NCBI GenBank assembly: GCA_963822825.1
Contig: CAWGIW010000015.1
Location: 1-64,000 of the forward strand
Reading direction: 5' to 3'
Length of the DNA stretch: 64,000 nt
DNA from: JAWWPY01 sp963822825
Lineage (GTDB): Bacteria > Actinomycetota > Actinomycetes > Streptosporangiales > Streptosporangiaceae
Shown: one piece after another, positions 41,740 through 51,344 of the stretch
Layout: each line of letters opens with the position of its first letter
Numbering within the stretch: position 1 is the stretch's first letter
Position numbers and translations under genes: made by a program
The notes under the pieces: model-generated
The model's input: only the letters and a program-made list of their open reading frames with translations
Database searches by the model: none
Told to the model about the DNA's origin: nothing

Positions 41740-44016
41740 ATGTCTGGTCCATCCCCTGCACGCCCCCCGGCCACGAACCCGGCACTGCTCGGCCGCGTCG
41801 GCCGCGCCTGCTACCGGCACCGGTGGCTCACCCTGCTCACCTGGATCGTCGGGGTGGTCTGCCTGATCACCCTGTGGACGCGGTTCGGCGCCCCGGCCCA
41901 GGACAACTTCAACGGCAGCGACCCCGGGCAGAGCCTGCTCAACCAGCACTTCCCCCGTCAGTCCGGCGACACGCTCACCCTCGCCATCCGGTCCTCTGGC
42001 CCCATCACCAGCCCCGCCGCCCGGGCCCGGATCACCAGCGCCCTGACCCCGTTCGAGCGGGCCGCACACGTCTCGTCGGTCGGAAGCCCCTACCAGGTGC
42101 CCGGCCAGATCTCCCGGGACGGGCACATCGCATTCGCGACCGTCCAGTTCGATGTCCCCTCGACGAAGATCAGCAACAGTGAGGCCCTCTCGCTCATGCA
42201 GGACGCCCGGGCCGCGTCCGGCCACGGTGTGACATTCCGGCTCGGCGGTGATGTGGTTGACCTGGCCGAGACACCATATGGCGGGCCCACCGAAGGTATT
42301 GGCATTGGAGCGGCCGCGATCGTTCTGCTCATCGCTTTTGGATCTTTGCTCGCCATGGGCCTGCCCGTGGTTACCGCGGTACTTGGCATCGGGGCCGGCC
42401 TGTCACTGATCGCGCTGCTCGGTCACGTCGTACCGGCGCCATCTTTCTCGCCGATCATCGCCTCCATGATCGGCCTCGGGGTGGGCGTTGATTACGCATT
42501 GTTCATCGTCACCCGCTTCCGCGAGACCCTACGGAACGGCCTGGCGCCAGAGGAAGCGGCGGTGACGGCGATGCGCACCGCTGGCCGGACCGTGCTGATC
42601 GCGGGCAGCACCGTGGTGATCGGCATGCTCGGGCTGCTCGTGCTGCGCCAGTCGCTGCTCAACGGGGTCGCCGTCGCCGCGGCCGCCACGGTCGCGATGA
42701 CCATGCTTGGTTCACTCACGCTGCTGCCCGCCCTGCTCGGCTTCACCGGCACCCGGCTGGCCAAGCCCTCCAGGCTCGGCGTGCCGCGCTGGCTCGGCGG
42801 CCGCCCGGCACTCGGTGGCGAGGCGGGGCGCGCCGAAGGCGTGCCTCTCCGAGCCAGCGAATCGCGGGGGGTTCCGGGGGGTCGTCCCCCCGGGCTGGCA
42901 CTCCGGTGGGCTGGTCTCATCCAGCGCAGGCCGGTAATCGCCGCCGCCGTGTCCGCCGGGGTGATCCTGGCCCTGGCCGCGCCGGCCCTCGGCATGAAGC
43001 TGAACATGCCCGACGAGTCCAGCCAGGCCCGGGGCACCATGGGCTACCAGAGCTACGCGATCATGGCGGCAGGCTTCGGGCCAGGCTTCGACGCGCCGCT
43101 GATCGTGGCGGCCACACTGCCCGCGCCCGGTACGAGCACGGCCCGGCTCACCACGGCGATCGCCTCGACCCCGGGCGTGGCCCACGTCACCCCGGTGGTG
43201 GTCAGCAGGGATGGCGAGGCCGCCATGGTGATCGCCTACCCGACCACCAATGAGCAGAACAGTGCCACCAACACCCTGGTCAACCGGATGCGCGACAGCG
43301 TCCTGCCCCAGGCGACCGCGGGCACCGGTATCCGCGCCTACCTGACCGGGCCCAACGCGGGCGGCGTGGCATTCGCCAACCTGATCGGCCAGCGCCTGCC
43401 GTTGCTGGTGGGGGTCGTCGTCGCACTGTCGATGCTGCTGCTGCTGGTCATGTTCCGTTCCGTCACCATCGCGATCAAGGCAGCCGTGATGAATCTGCTG
43501 TCGATCTCCGCGGCCTACGGTGTGCTCGTCCTGGTCGTCCAAGACGGGTGGCTGGGCCGGCTGTTCGGGTTCCCGGAGAAGATGCCGGTGACCACCTGGG
43601 TGCCGATGTTCCTGTTCGTCATCCTGTTCGGGCTGTCCATGGACTACGAGGTGTTCCTGCTCTCGCGGATCCGCGAGGAGTACGACGCCACCGGCGACAA
43701 CACGGCGTCGGTCGCCCGCGGACTGGCCCGCACCGCCCGGGTGATCACGGCCGCGGCTGCGATCATGGTAGTGGTGTTCCTGTCCTTCGTGCTCGGCGCG
43801 GACGTCGCGGTCAAGCAGATCGGCCTTGGCCTGGCCGTGGCCGTGCTGATCGACGCCACCCTGGTGCGGATGGTGCTCGTGCCGGCCGTCATGGAACTGC
43901 TCGGCAAGGCCAACTGGTGGCTGCCGGCGCCGCTCGCCCGCATCCTGCCCAAGGCCTCTCCCAGCGAGGACGAGCCCCCGGCCGAAGTCAGGGTTCCCGT
44001 CGCGGCCACTGAGTAG
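41740..44016 (+). CDS. MMPL-family (RND superfamily) exporter
   Basis: This encodes 758 residues with twelve predicted helices in two six-helix halves, each with an external domain. Family motifs include GLGVGVDYALFIVTRFRE in helix 4-5 and LFGLSMDYEVFLLSRIREEY in the second half, which carry the proton-relay Asp-Tyr pairs. MMPL proteins export lipids, siderophores or drugs using proton motive force. In the cytoplasmic loop between halves (about residues 360-390) there is an insert SRGVPGGRPPG encoded by the palindrome at 42865-42894. It ends 29 bp before a strong shared hairpin. The upstream TCS suggests regulated export in response to envelope stress. Confidence 0.9.
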   Translation: MSGPSPARPPATNPALLGRVGRACYRHRWLTLLTWIVGVVCLITLWTRFGAPAQDNFNGSDPGQSLLNQHFPRQSGDTLTLAIRSSGPITSPAARARITSALTPFERAAHVSSVGSPYQVPGQISRDGHIAFATVQFDVPSTKISNSEALSLMQDARAASGHGVTFRLGGDVVDLAETPYGGPTEGIGIGAAAIVLLIAFGSLLAMGLPVVTAVLGIGAGLSLIALLGHVVPAPSFSPIIASMIGLGVGVDYALFIVTRFRETLRNGLAPEEAAVTAMRTAGRTVLIAGSTVVIGMLGLLVLRQSLLNGVAVAAAATVAMTMLGSLTLLPALLGFTGTRLAKPSRLGVPRWLGGRPALGGEAGRAEGVPLRASESRGVPGGRPPGLALRWAGLIQRRPVIAAAVSAGVILALAAPALGMKLNMPDESSQARGTMGYQSYAIMAAGFGPGFDAPLIVAATLPAPGTSTARLTTAIASTPGVAHVTPVVVSRDGEAAMVIAYPTTNEQNSATNTLVNRMRDSVLPQATAGTGIRAYLTGPNAGGVAFANLIGQRLPLLVGVVVALSMLLLLVMFRSVTIAIKAAVMNLLSISAAYGVLVLVVQDGWLGRLFGFPEKMPVTTWVPMFLFVILFGLSMDYEVFLLSRIREEYDATGDNTASVARGLARTARVITAAAAIMVVVFLSFVLGADVAVKQIGLGLAVAVLIDATLVRMVLVPAVMELLGKANWWLPAPLARILPKASPSEDEPPAEVRVPVAATE
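42865..42894. repeat. In-frame G/C palindromic element, copy 2 (inside the MMPL gene)
   Basis: CGGGGGGTT is followed by the hairpin CCGGGGGG-TCGT-CCCCCCGG and G. It matches copy 1 at 20784-20812 except for one inserted and one changed base. Here it is read as RGVPGGRPPG, a different frame from copy 1. It sits in the variable loop between the two halves of the transporter. Confidence 0.75.
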
Positions 44017-44044
44017 TCTCCGGCCGAGGCCTCCTGAGAGAAGA

Positions 44045-44079
44045 GCCCGGTGCCGCTGGCTGAGCCAGCGGCACCGGGC
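44045..44079. terminator. Perfect 17-bp-arm hairpin between convergent genes
   Basis: GCCCGGTGCCGCTGGCT and AGCCAGCGGCACCGGGC are perfect inverted copies around a single G; as RNA this gives a stem of about 16 bp with a three-base loop. It lies between the MMPL stop (44016) and the convergent S53 peptidase stop (44091), the position of a bidirectional terminator. Confidence 0.85.
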
Positions 44080-44090
44080 GCACGCTCTGG

Positions 44091-45379
44091 TCAGCCGGTC
44101 GCGCCGACGGCGCGACCGAGGAGGGGGGCCAGCACGGCGGCATTGGGCGAGCCTAGGCCGGTGACCGGGTCCCAGCCAGGTCCCGCCTGGTACGCCGGTG
44201 TAGGTGGCGCCGTTGATGACCACGGTGTTGTTCCCCGTGGTGACGTCGTGGAACGCCTGGCCGTACCGAGGGCTGCGGGCGATCCGGTAGAGGACCGGGT
44301 TGACGAAGCCCAGGTCGTGGCCGGCCAGCTGGTCCGCATCGGCCACCAGCCCGCCCCAGAGCGGGGTGGCGGCGCTGGTGCCGCCTGCCGAACTCAGGTC
44401 GTAGCTCCCGCCGCCGGCCTCAATCGCCAGCGCCATGCCGGTCCCGGCGTCGCCGGCCACGTCAGGCACGCCCCGTGTGGCCTCGGTACCGGGGACGCCG
44501 TCCTGGTAGGCGGGGCGGGCGAAGATGCCGCTGAACCCGCCGCCCGAGGCGAAGTTCCCGCCCCCCCGCACTGCCTGGTTCCAGGCCGTCTCCCCGATGT
44601 AGGAGCCGGTCTGCGGGTCGGCGGTGAGGGTGGTGCCGCCGACGCCCAGCACGAACGGATCGGAGGCGGGCAGGCTGACCTCCTTGACCGGCGCGGTCCC
44701 GAAGTGGTAGACGTCGCTCACCGCCCCCGAGTCACCGCTGGCGGCGACCACCGTCACGTGCCGGGCCGCGGCCTGCCGCAGGATGCCCCGCATCTCGGCA
44801 ACCTGGGCCGGTGAGAAGAAGTGCTCACCAAGGGCCCCGCTGAACGAGACCACGTCGGTGTCACGAATCGCGAGCGGCAGGGCCGCGAGCATGCCGGCGG
44901 TATCGCTGGCGGGGGTGTCCTGGGGGCTGTTAGGCATCAGGACCACGCGCAGCGCGGCCCCGGGGGCGACCGCGTGCACGATCTCGGTGTCCATGACCTC
45001 CTCGATGCCTCGCCTCCCAGGGCGCGCTGGCGCCGGCCAGCGTGGTCACGACGCTGATGTGTGCCGGAGGCAGGTGGAACAGTCCGTCGAAGGTGGCCAG
45101 GTCCTGGCGGATGTCGGTGACCTGGGGAGGCGGGGTCGTCGGATCCGCGACGTAAACGATCATGCTCACGGTCTCGCCGCGGCCGTCGATGCCGCGGTCG
45201 AGCAGGGGCTGGATGTCGTAGGCGGTCCGGAACTGCTGGGGCGTGTAGCAGCTGGGAGGGCTGGCGGCCAGGCAGTCGTTCCCGCCCGGTCCGGCGAGCG
45301 CGGAGACCGGGGCGCCCGCCGCCGCCAGCAGGCCCAGGGCCGCGGCGAAGACGGCCAGGAATGACCAGCGTCGCATCAT
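44091..45379 (-). pseudogene. S53 (sedolisin/kumamolisin) peptidase 1, two frame changes
   Basis: A signal peptide (about 1-28) leads into PSCYTPQQFRTAYDIQPLL, the start of the mature S53 domain; there is no long propeptide. Near 45005 the frame changes and continues GIEEVMDTEIVHAVAPGA, which holds the catalytic Glu/Asp pair. The domain continues with VVAASGDSGAVSD and SSAGGTSAATPLWGGLV (catalytic Ser). Near 44190 a second change gives AGPGWDPVTGLGSPNAA, the calcium-site region, ending at 44091. Joined, it is about 430 residues. S53 enzymes are acid-active, and the homologous prodomain found in the second S53 gene is absent here. Confidence 0.8.
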
Positions 45380-45418
45380 GTCGTTCTCTCCTGTGCGTAC
45401 AGAAGGGTTGGTGGTTGA

Positions 45419-46074
45419 TCATCCGCTGATGTCAGTGCCGTCCTCGGATCGGGGTTCCCGAAGGGGTGATGTGTACCGCGGGCTGATGGGACGTGCTGCT
45501 GCAGGAGAGGGGGGCCCGTCCTTGATGAGCGCATCTGGATGTGCCGGGAAGTAGCCGATGCTCAACCGCGTCCCGGACGGCATCGCCTGGCCGTTGATCA
45601 CCATTGCCGACCCGTCAGCCAGATTCAACTGGGTGCAAGATCTGGCCGAAACTGGCCGATCGCGCCAGGCGTGGAACGGCAGAACGTGCCGACGGTGACC
45701 AGGGCCGGTATGCCGTGCCGCGCCAGGGCCTGGCGCAGCGCGCTGGGGTCCAGCCGCGGGTACTGCGGGCCCTTGTGCAGGATCAGCGTGGTGCTGTCGC
45801 CGGGGCCGTTGGTCACCGAGAACGCGGCGAGCCTGACGGGACCCGTGCTCGAGCTGGCGGCGGGTTGCCGGAACGGGCCGGCGCGGGTCCGCCGAGGGTC
45901 AGCGTCATGGCCGCCCTGCCCCCGCCGTCGCGGCGGTCGCCGCCGTCAGCCCCGATAGCCGCCGACGGCGCCGGCGGACGCGGCTTCTGGCGAAGACATC
46001 CTCCACCGGCATGTCCATGCGCAGCCCGGAGAAAGATTCGCGCACCTGGCACATGACGTCGTCTGCTCGTTCAT
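45419..46074 (-). pseudogene. Product of the gene cotranscribed with an ECF sigma factor, heavily frameshifted
   Basis: The ATG at 46074 overlaps the sigma-factor stop, as expected for a cotranscribed partner. Fragments in different frames form one plausible protein: MNEQT then CQVRESFSGLRMDMPVEDVF and ARSRVRRRRRRLSGLTA (a basic segment before a membrane helix), then AAMTLTLGGPAPA, VTNGPGDSTTLILHKGPQYP, RLDPSALRQALARHGIPAL and NLADGSAMVINGQAMP, ending at 45419. At least four frame changes are needed. The layout (cytoplasmic start, one helix, external domain) resembles proteins encoded next to actinobacterial ECF factors; an anti-sigma role is possible but not shown. Confidence 0.55.
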
Positions 46075-46580
46075 CGGATGACCTCCGTTGCGTTCGTGTC
46101 CGTGTTGGCGGGTGGAAGATCCCGGCGCAGCGCCGCGACAGCGCGGGACAGGTGCGCCATCACCGTCCCCGGCGCGATCCCGATGACCTTCGCGGTGGTC
46201 TCGGTGTCCAGATCGAGGAAGATCCGCAGCGCGAGCACCTCGCGCTGGCGGGCCGGCAGCCGCCGCAGCGCCGCGATCAGCACGGGGTCCACGCCGTCGC
46301 CCGGGCCGGCCGGAGCGGCCGCATCGTGATCGGCGAGGGGTACCTCCCGGTGCCGCCGCCGCCACCATGACACCCCCAGGTTCAGCGCGGTCCGCACCAC
46401 CCACGCCCGCGGCGCGGCATGCCGGCGCACCTTGCCCCAGGACATCCACGCCCGGGTAAAGGCCTCGGCGAGCTGTTCCTCAGCCAGTTCGCGGTCACCG
46501 ACGACCGCGGTCACCGCCCTCAGGCAGGAATCCCTGCTGGCCCGGTAGAAGTCCGCGAACTCGTCCTGCTCGTGCCCCAT
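46071..46580 (-). CDS. ECF-type RNA polymerase sigma factor
   Basis: This encodes 169 residues from ATG 46580. Sigma region 2 is FADFYRASRDSCLRAVTAVV and AEEQLAEAFTRAWMSWGKV. Region 4 is ALRRLPARQREVLALRIFLD and ETTAKVIGIAPGTVMAHLSR. The group resembles the SigE-like actinobacterial ECFs with a cotranscribed membrane protein. Earlier codons to 46628 add 16 residues without similarity. The partner gene starts inside its stop codon (ATGA). It lies between two S53 peptidase genes, so it may control one or both, but no -35/-10 pair of matching type was identified. Confidence 0.86.
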   Translation of the reverse strand: MGHEQDEFADFYRASRDSCLRAVTAVVGDRELAEEQLAEAFTRAWMSWGKVRRHAAPRAWVVRTALNLGVSWWRRRHREVPLADHDAAAPAGPGDGVDPVLIAALRRLPARQREVLALRIFLDLDTETTAKVIGIAPGTVMAHLSRAVAALRRDLPPANTDTNATEVIR

Positions 46581-46767
46581 ACCCTGCAAACGCGCCAGCC
46601 CGCCGATCCACTTACCTCCACGGCGCAACCACTGGCAGGAAACAGCCGCGCGGCCGGATCAATGGGCGAGCCTATTTTGAAAGGGCACCGGCGGATCAGG
46701 TCAGGTGGGCGTGGTAGCCGGCCCACCTGACCGCCTGCTTGCCGGGCCGGGCTTGCCCGGCAGAACG

Positions 46768-48859
46768 CTAGTCCCTGCGGTACGTGGTGAAGTAGCCGGG
46801 AGCGGGGGTGCCGATGCCGGTGACGGCGTCATAGCCGGCCGCTGCAGTAAGGCCGAGATCCATCCCGAATGTCTCCAGTTCTGGCTGGATCCTGGTGAGA
46901 CCGGCCGGCAGGGCGGCTCCGAGCCATGCGTCCGGGCCGAGTGGGTGGTCGGTGACGTCGTGGTAGGCAGGGCTGCCGTAGCGGGCGTAGATGGCTGGGT
47001 TGGCGAACCCCACCGGGCTGCCCGGCTGCTTGCTGGGCGTCGGCCTGCATGCCTGCGATCAGCGGTGCGGAGGCGCTGGTTCCGCCGAAGACACCTTCTT
47101 GGTATATGGCGGGCTGGCCGGTTCCCGGGCTGCGCGTCTGACCGGTGAGCATCCCGGTGGCCCCGTCGGCGTCGGCGGCGATATCGGGGATGACCCGCAT
47201 CGGGGTAGTGGAGCCGCGGATATGGCTGAGGCTGGCCGGCACCACCTGTCGCTGGTAGGGCGGCTGAGGGAAGACGGCGCTGGTGCCGCCACCGGATCCG
47301 CCGCTGAACGCGCCGGGCAGGCCCGCCCAGCTGATGCCGTCCGCGGCGGGAAGGGCGTCGTCGTCGCCCCATCCGGTCTCCCACTCGTAGCGACCGCCGG
47401 GGCCGATGGCCAGGCTGGTTCCGCCCACCGCGGTGACCCAGGGGTCACTGGCCGGGTAGGCGACGGCCGGCACATGGCGGCCTGAGTGCAGGGAGTTGTC
47501 GCCGTGGTCGCCGGAGGAGAAGTAGAAGCCCATGCCCTCGGCCGCGCCCTGCTCGAAAATCTGCTCGAAGGCGGCGATCAACCCGGGTGAGGGGTCGGGT
47601 GTGCCCCACGAATCGCTGACGATGCTGGCCAGGTGGTGGTCGGTGATCGTAGCGAGGGCGTCCAGGTCAGACAGTGTCCCCAGGTCGTCGTGGCATTCGG
47701 TGCCGAGGTAGATGATGCGGGCGTCCGGAGCCATCGCGTGCACCGCCTCCACGTCATCGGTTTCCTCGTTGGTGATCTGGTCGTTCCCGGCCTGGATGCC
47801 ATCCGGGCAGGAGGCATCCAGGCCGGGCGGCAGGATCTGGGTAAACTGGCCCGGCTTCAGCGGCTCACCGTGCCGGGCGCCGAAGGTGGCCAGGTCGTGT
47901 GCTGCCGCCGGCTGCTGCCACGGGTGCACAACGGCGACCCTCACGCCCGCGCCGGTCAACCCAGCCGGCACTCCGTACGCCGATCGCAGCTGCTGTGGCG
48001 TGTAGCCGCACACGCCGTATGGGGCCGGCTTCCCGTAGGCCGGCGGGAAGCTCGTGGCCAGCACCTGTCCGAAGTACTGCGAGCAAGGCGGGCGCGCCGG
48101 GCCAGCGGACCGCACCTGGTCAGATGACGCCGGGAGCGGCGGTGTCGTGCCAGGCGAGCTGGCGGGCGCGGCTGACGGGACGTGCGCGGCGGATGAGCCG
48201 GGCAGGCCAGTCTCAGCCGGTGCGATGGTCAGGACCGCCGGTGCCACGTCCGCCGGGGCGGTCAGCGGCTCGCCCGGCGGTGGCGCCTGCTGGGTGGTCC
48301 CGTTGACCTGGAAGCTGTGCCAGGCCGGCCCGAACGCGGCGGCCGCTTGCGCCGCCGTCCCCGACACCGAGACGTAGTGCGCGGTGACCCCGATCACCTG
48401 GAGTCCCGCGCCGGCCAGCCATGATCGCACCGTCGTGACCTGCTGCGGGGTGGGCCCGAACCGTGCCTGCACCTGGCCCGGTGTCAGATACCGGTGGAAC
48501 AGGGTGCTGCCCGGGACTGCGGCCGACGCCGCGTCCGCCGCCAGCCCTCGCGGATCGCGCCCGGCCAGGTATACCCGGGCGCTAACTGCGGCATCTGCCG
48601 GCGCCTGGCCCAGGTCCGCCGTCGCCGACCCGCCGCCTGTGACGGTCAGCGCCCACATGGGAACGTAGCTGGGCAGCTCGCGCCGCCCCGACGCGGCTGC
48701 CAGGCTGGCCACAGCGGGCCGCGCAGGCACCGCTGCTGATGTCTGCACAGCTACTACGCCGGCCGCCGCTATGGCACCGGCCAGGAGCACCAGCCCGGAG
48801 CACAGCCAGTACTTGTTGCGCGCCGGCGGTTCCGAGTGTGCCGTGGATATCGAGGACAT
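46768..48859 (-). pseudogene. S53 (sedolisin/kumamolisin) peptidase 2 with propeptide, one frame change
   Basis: ATG 48859 is preceded by AAGGAG at six-base spacing. A membrane helix/signal (about 17-40) is followed by a propeptide of about 180 residues (STLFHRYLTPGQVQARFGPT, VTTVRSWLAGAGLQVIGV), typical of pro-kumamolisin. The catalytic domain has EETDDVEAVHAMAPDARII (Glu/Asp), SIVSDSWGTPD, FYFSSGDHGDNS and GVFGGTSASAPLIAGM (Ser). At about 47010 the frame changes and resumes GFANPAIYARYGSPAYHDV and then GYDAVTGIGTPAPGYF. Joined, it is about 697 residues. It is divergent from an OmpR-type two-component system. The shift lies in a CCCGGTGGGG run and may be a sequence error. Confidence 0.82.
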
Positions 48860-48955
48860 CTGCGTCTCCTTCATCACCGCTGTCCGTGTGGACGAAAGCC
48901 GTACGCCCGGAGCCCGTTCTACGGGAGGGCCGGTGACACGGCGGTGAGAACTGAT

Positions 48956-48972
48956 GTCACCGCGATGTAACC
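48956..48972 (+). promoter_or_regulatory. GTCACC-N5-GTAACC direct repeat in a divergent promoter region
   Basis: Two 6-bp half-sites, GTCACC and GTAACC, are 11 bp apart, the spacing typical of OmpR-family regulators. They lie 70 bp before the response-regulator gene and about 97 bp before the S53 gene. An additional GGTGACA upstream (48931-48937) is the reverse of the first half-site. Confidence 0.45.
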
Positions 48973-49041
48973 GGGCGCGTAGCAGACTGGTGCCGGGCCG
49001 GCTGGCCTGGCGCCGCGGAGTACCAGTGAGGGATCGGATCG

Positions 49042-49695
49042 ATGCGTGTGCTGATCGCCGAGGATCAGGCCGAACTGGCCGAGACGGTGGCGAAGGTCTT
49101 GCGGTGGGAGGGCATGGCCGTGGACGTGGCACTGGATGGCGATGCGGCGCTTGAGCGAATGGCAATCACCGCCTACGACGTCGTCGTGCTGGACCGGGAC
49201 CTGCCCGGGGTGCACGGCGACGAAGTCTGCCAGGCGCTGGTGGCCACCGAGACCAGCAGCCGCGTGCTGATGCTCACCGCGGCCGGGACAATCGAGGACC
49301 GGGTTGAGGGTCTTGCCCTGGGGGCCGACGACTACCTGCCCAAGCCCTTCGCCCTCGCCGAGCTCATCGCTCGCATCCGGGCGCTCGCCCGCCGTTCCGG
49401 TCCACGCATACCACCGGTGCTCGCCTGCGGCGACCTGCGGGTTAACCCCGCCCGGCGCGTTGCCATCCGGAACGGGCGGCGCCTGGAGCTCGGCCGCAAA
49501 GAGCTAGCCGTCCTTGAGTACCTGCTCGCCGCTCAGGGCAGGGTGGTGACCGCCGAGGAACTGCTGGAACGAGTCTGGGACGAGGCAGCAGACCCGTTCA
49601 CCACCACGGTTAAGGTCACGATCAGGCGCCTTCGGGTGAAGCTGGGCGATCCGCCCGTCATCGAGACCGTGCCCCAGGGCGGCTACCGGATCTGA
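49042..49695 (+). CDS. OmpR/PhoB-type response regulator
   Basis: This encodes 217 residues. The receiver begins MRVLIAEDQAELAETVAKVL, with the phosphoacceptor in VVVLDRDLPGVHGDE and the signalling residues LGADDYLPKPFALAEL. The winged-helix domain has LGRKELAVLEYLLAAQGRVV and VTIRRLRVKLGDPPVIETV, ending GGYRI. ATG 49042 gives the family-standard start. The kinase gene follows after 5 bp. The pair is divergent from the S53 peptidase 2 gene, and a GTNACC direct repeat lies between, so regulation of that peptidase is a testable possibility. Confidence 0.9.
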   Translation: MRVLIAEDQAELAETVAKVLRWEGMAVDVALDGDAALERMAITAYDVVVLDRDLPGVHGDEVCQALVATETSSRVLMLTAAGTIEDRVEGLALGADDYLPKPFALAELIARIRALARRSGPRIPPVLACGDLRVNPARRVAIRNGRRLELGRKELAVLEYLLAAQGRVVTAEELLERVWDEAADPFTTTVKVTIRRLRVKLGDPPVIETVPQGGYRI

Positions 49696-49700
49696 CGGCA

Positions 49701-50897
49701 ATGGTCCCCGACCGCGAAGGATCCCGTGGCAGGCTGTGCGCCTCCTGGCAGCCGCGGCGCACCGTCCGCATGCGGCTCACCGTCCTGTGCGGCGGGATTC
49801 TTCTCATCTCCGGCGCTATTCTGCTCGCGGTCAGCTATGCCCTGGTCGTAGGGGCCTTCCCGCTAACGGCGACCTACAAGCATTCCGCGCGCGGGCCTGG
49901 TCCGGTTTCATCACCTCGCCCGGATCTGGCAGGCCTGGCCCAGGCGGCCCGGGAACGCAACGCCGACCTGCATCATCTCCTGCTCGAGTACGTGATCACC
50001 CTCGCTGTCCTGGCCGTGGCCTCGGCCGCGGCAGGCTGGCTCGTGGCCGGGCGCCTGCTACGTCCGCTCCGCAAGATCACTGCTGCCGCCCGGGATATCT
50101 CGGTCAGCAACCTTCATGAGCGACTGGCCATGCACGGCCCGGACGACGAGCTCAGAGAACTGGGCGACACGTTCGACTCCCTGCTCGGCCGCCTGGAACG
50201 CGCGTTCCGCTCCCAGCGGCAATTCATCGCCAACGCCTCCCACGAATTGCGCACCCCGCTCACCCTGGAACGGACCCTGCTCGAAGCCGCACTCGCCGAC
50301 CCCAGCCCCACCACGCGGACCTGGCGGTCGGCCTGCGAACGCGCGCTCGCCGCGGGGCAGCAGCAGGAACGGCTCATCGAAGCGCTTCTCACCCTCGCAC
50401 ACAGCGAGGCAGGCCCCGGCCAGCACGAACCGCTTGACCTGGCCAAGATAGCGGGGCAGGTCCTCGCGGCTCACCAGGCAGCAGCGCAGGTTCAGGGCCT
50501 CCACCTCACCGCCGCCCTCGGCACAGCCCACGCCAGGGGCAGCCCTCCACTGATCGAGCGCCTGATAACCAACCTGGTCAACAACGCCATCCGGCACAAC
50601 ATCCCCAACGGCCACCTGACGGTCACAACCGGCACCAGCCACGGTCACGCCACCCTTTCCGTTCTCAACACCGGACCGCTCATACCAGCCATAGAGACAG
50701 ATCACATCTTCCAGCCCTTCCACCAGCTAGACGCCGACCGCTCCAGACGCAAAGGCGGGTTCGGGCTCGGGCTCTCCATCGTGCAGGCCGTCGCCGCCGC
50801 ACACGGTGCCGCTACCGTCGTGCGCGCGCGACCCGAAGGCGGACTAGAGATCACTGTGCATTTCCCCGCACCTCATCCGTCCCGACGAAAGCGCTAA
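49701..50897 (+). CDS. OmpR-type sensor histidine kinase
   Basis: This encodes 398 residues: two membrane helices (about 27-50 and 95-117) flank a short external region of about 45 residues, then HAMP (AGRLLRPLRKITAAARDISV). The HisKA site is IANASHELRTPLTLERTLLE, and the HATPase has LITNLVNNAIRHNIPNG and GFGLGLSIVQAVAA. The small external part argues against a dedicated ligand-binding domain; it may sense the membrane or an accessory protein. Five bases separate it from the response-regulator gene. No frame problems were found. Confidence 0.88.
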   Translation: MVPDREGSRGRLCASWQPRRTVRMRLTVLCGGILLISGAILLAVSYALVVGAFPLTATYKHSARGPGPVSSPRPDLAGLAQAARERNADLHHLLLEYVITLAVLAVASAAAGWLVAGRLLRPLRKITAAARDISVSNLHERLAMHGPDDELRELGDTFDSLLGRLERAFRSQRQFIANASHELRTPLTLERTLLEAALADPSPTTRTWRSACERALAAGQQQERLIEALLTLAHSEAGPGQHEPLDLAKIAGQVLAAHQAAAQVQGLHLTAALGTAHARGSPPLIERLITNLVNNAIRHNIPNGHLTVTTGTSHGHATLSVLNTGPLIPAIETDHIFQPFHQLDADRSRRKGGFGLGLSIVQAVAAAHGAATVVRARPEGGLEITVHFPAPHPSRRKR

Positions 50898-50961
50898 GAC
50901 CAGGCGCCACGACTGCCTGCTACAAGCCCGTCCATCACCGGAATGCCAGGAGGTGGTTCCA

Positions 50962-51207
50962 ATGGCAGCCCTGAGCATTCGAGATCTCGACGAGACCGTC
51001 AAGCGGCGTCTGCAGTCGCGCGCGGCAAGTCACGGCCGGTCGATGGAGGCTGAAGTACGGGCGATTCTTACGGATGCCGTACGGGAGCCCGCTGATTCTG
51101 CCGGGCTGTTCACGGCTGTACTGGATCGGTTCGGTGTGCTGGGCGGGGTTGAGCTGGAGCTGCCTGAGCGCACAGAGCCGGCCCGTGCCGTCGATTTCTC
51201 GGCATGA
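50962..51207 (+). CDS. FitA/VapB-type ribbon-helix-helix antitoxin
   Basis: This encodes 81 residues from ATG 50962, which follows AGGAGG at eight-base spacing. The N-terminal ribbon-helix-helix (ALSIRDLDETVKRRLQSRAA and SHGRSMEAEVRAILTDAV) is the FitA-like form of VapB antitoxins; the C-terminus should bind the cognate PIN toxin. The stop overlaps the start of the adjacent PIN-domain gene (ATGA), the usual toxin-antitoxin layout. That toxin is truncated, so the antitoxin is orphaned. Confidence 0.82.
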   Translation: MAALSIRDLDETVKRRLQSRAASHGRSMEAEVRAILTDAVREPADSAGLFTAVLDRFGVLGGVELELPERTEPARAVDFSA

Positions 51208-51272
51208 TCATCCTTGACACCAACGTTGTTTCCGGACTGATGCGCCCGGAACCAGCGTCGCAAGTGGCCTTG
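51204..51272 (+). pseudogene. VapC-type PIN-domain toxin, truncated remnant
   Basis: MIILDTNVVSGLMRPEPASQ is the standard first ~20 residues of FitB/VapC PIN toxins, including the first catalytic Asp (DTN). Similarity ends after VALD; the remaining acidic residues of the active site are missing. The downstream DNA belongs to the 3' side of the SRPBCC gene. A deletion probably removed about 110 codons, so the toxin cannot be active. Confidence 0.75.
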
Positions 51273-51344
51273 GACGGGCCGGGCCGGGGTCGCAGGGTGG
51301 GGTCAGGCCCGGGAGTGGCCTGGCCGAAGAGCCGGTCTGCGGGG

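Noticed and set aside
42712..44090. Extension of an S53 open frame through the MMPL gene
   Set aside because: Beyond the frame change near 44190 it is the antisense of the MMPL gene; the real peptidase ends at 44091.
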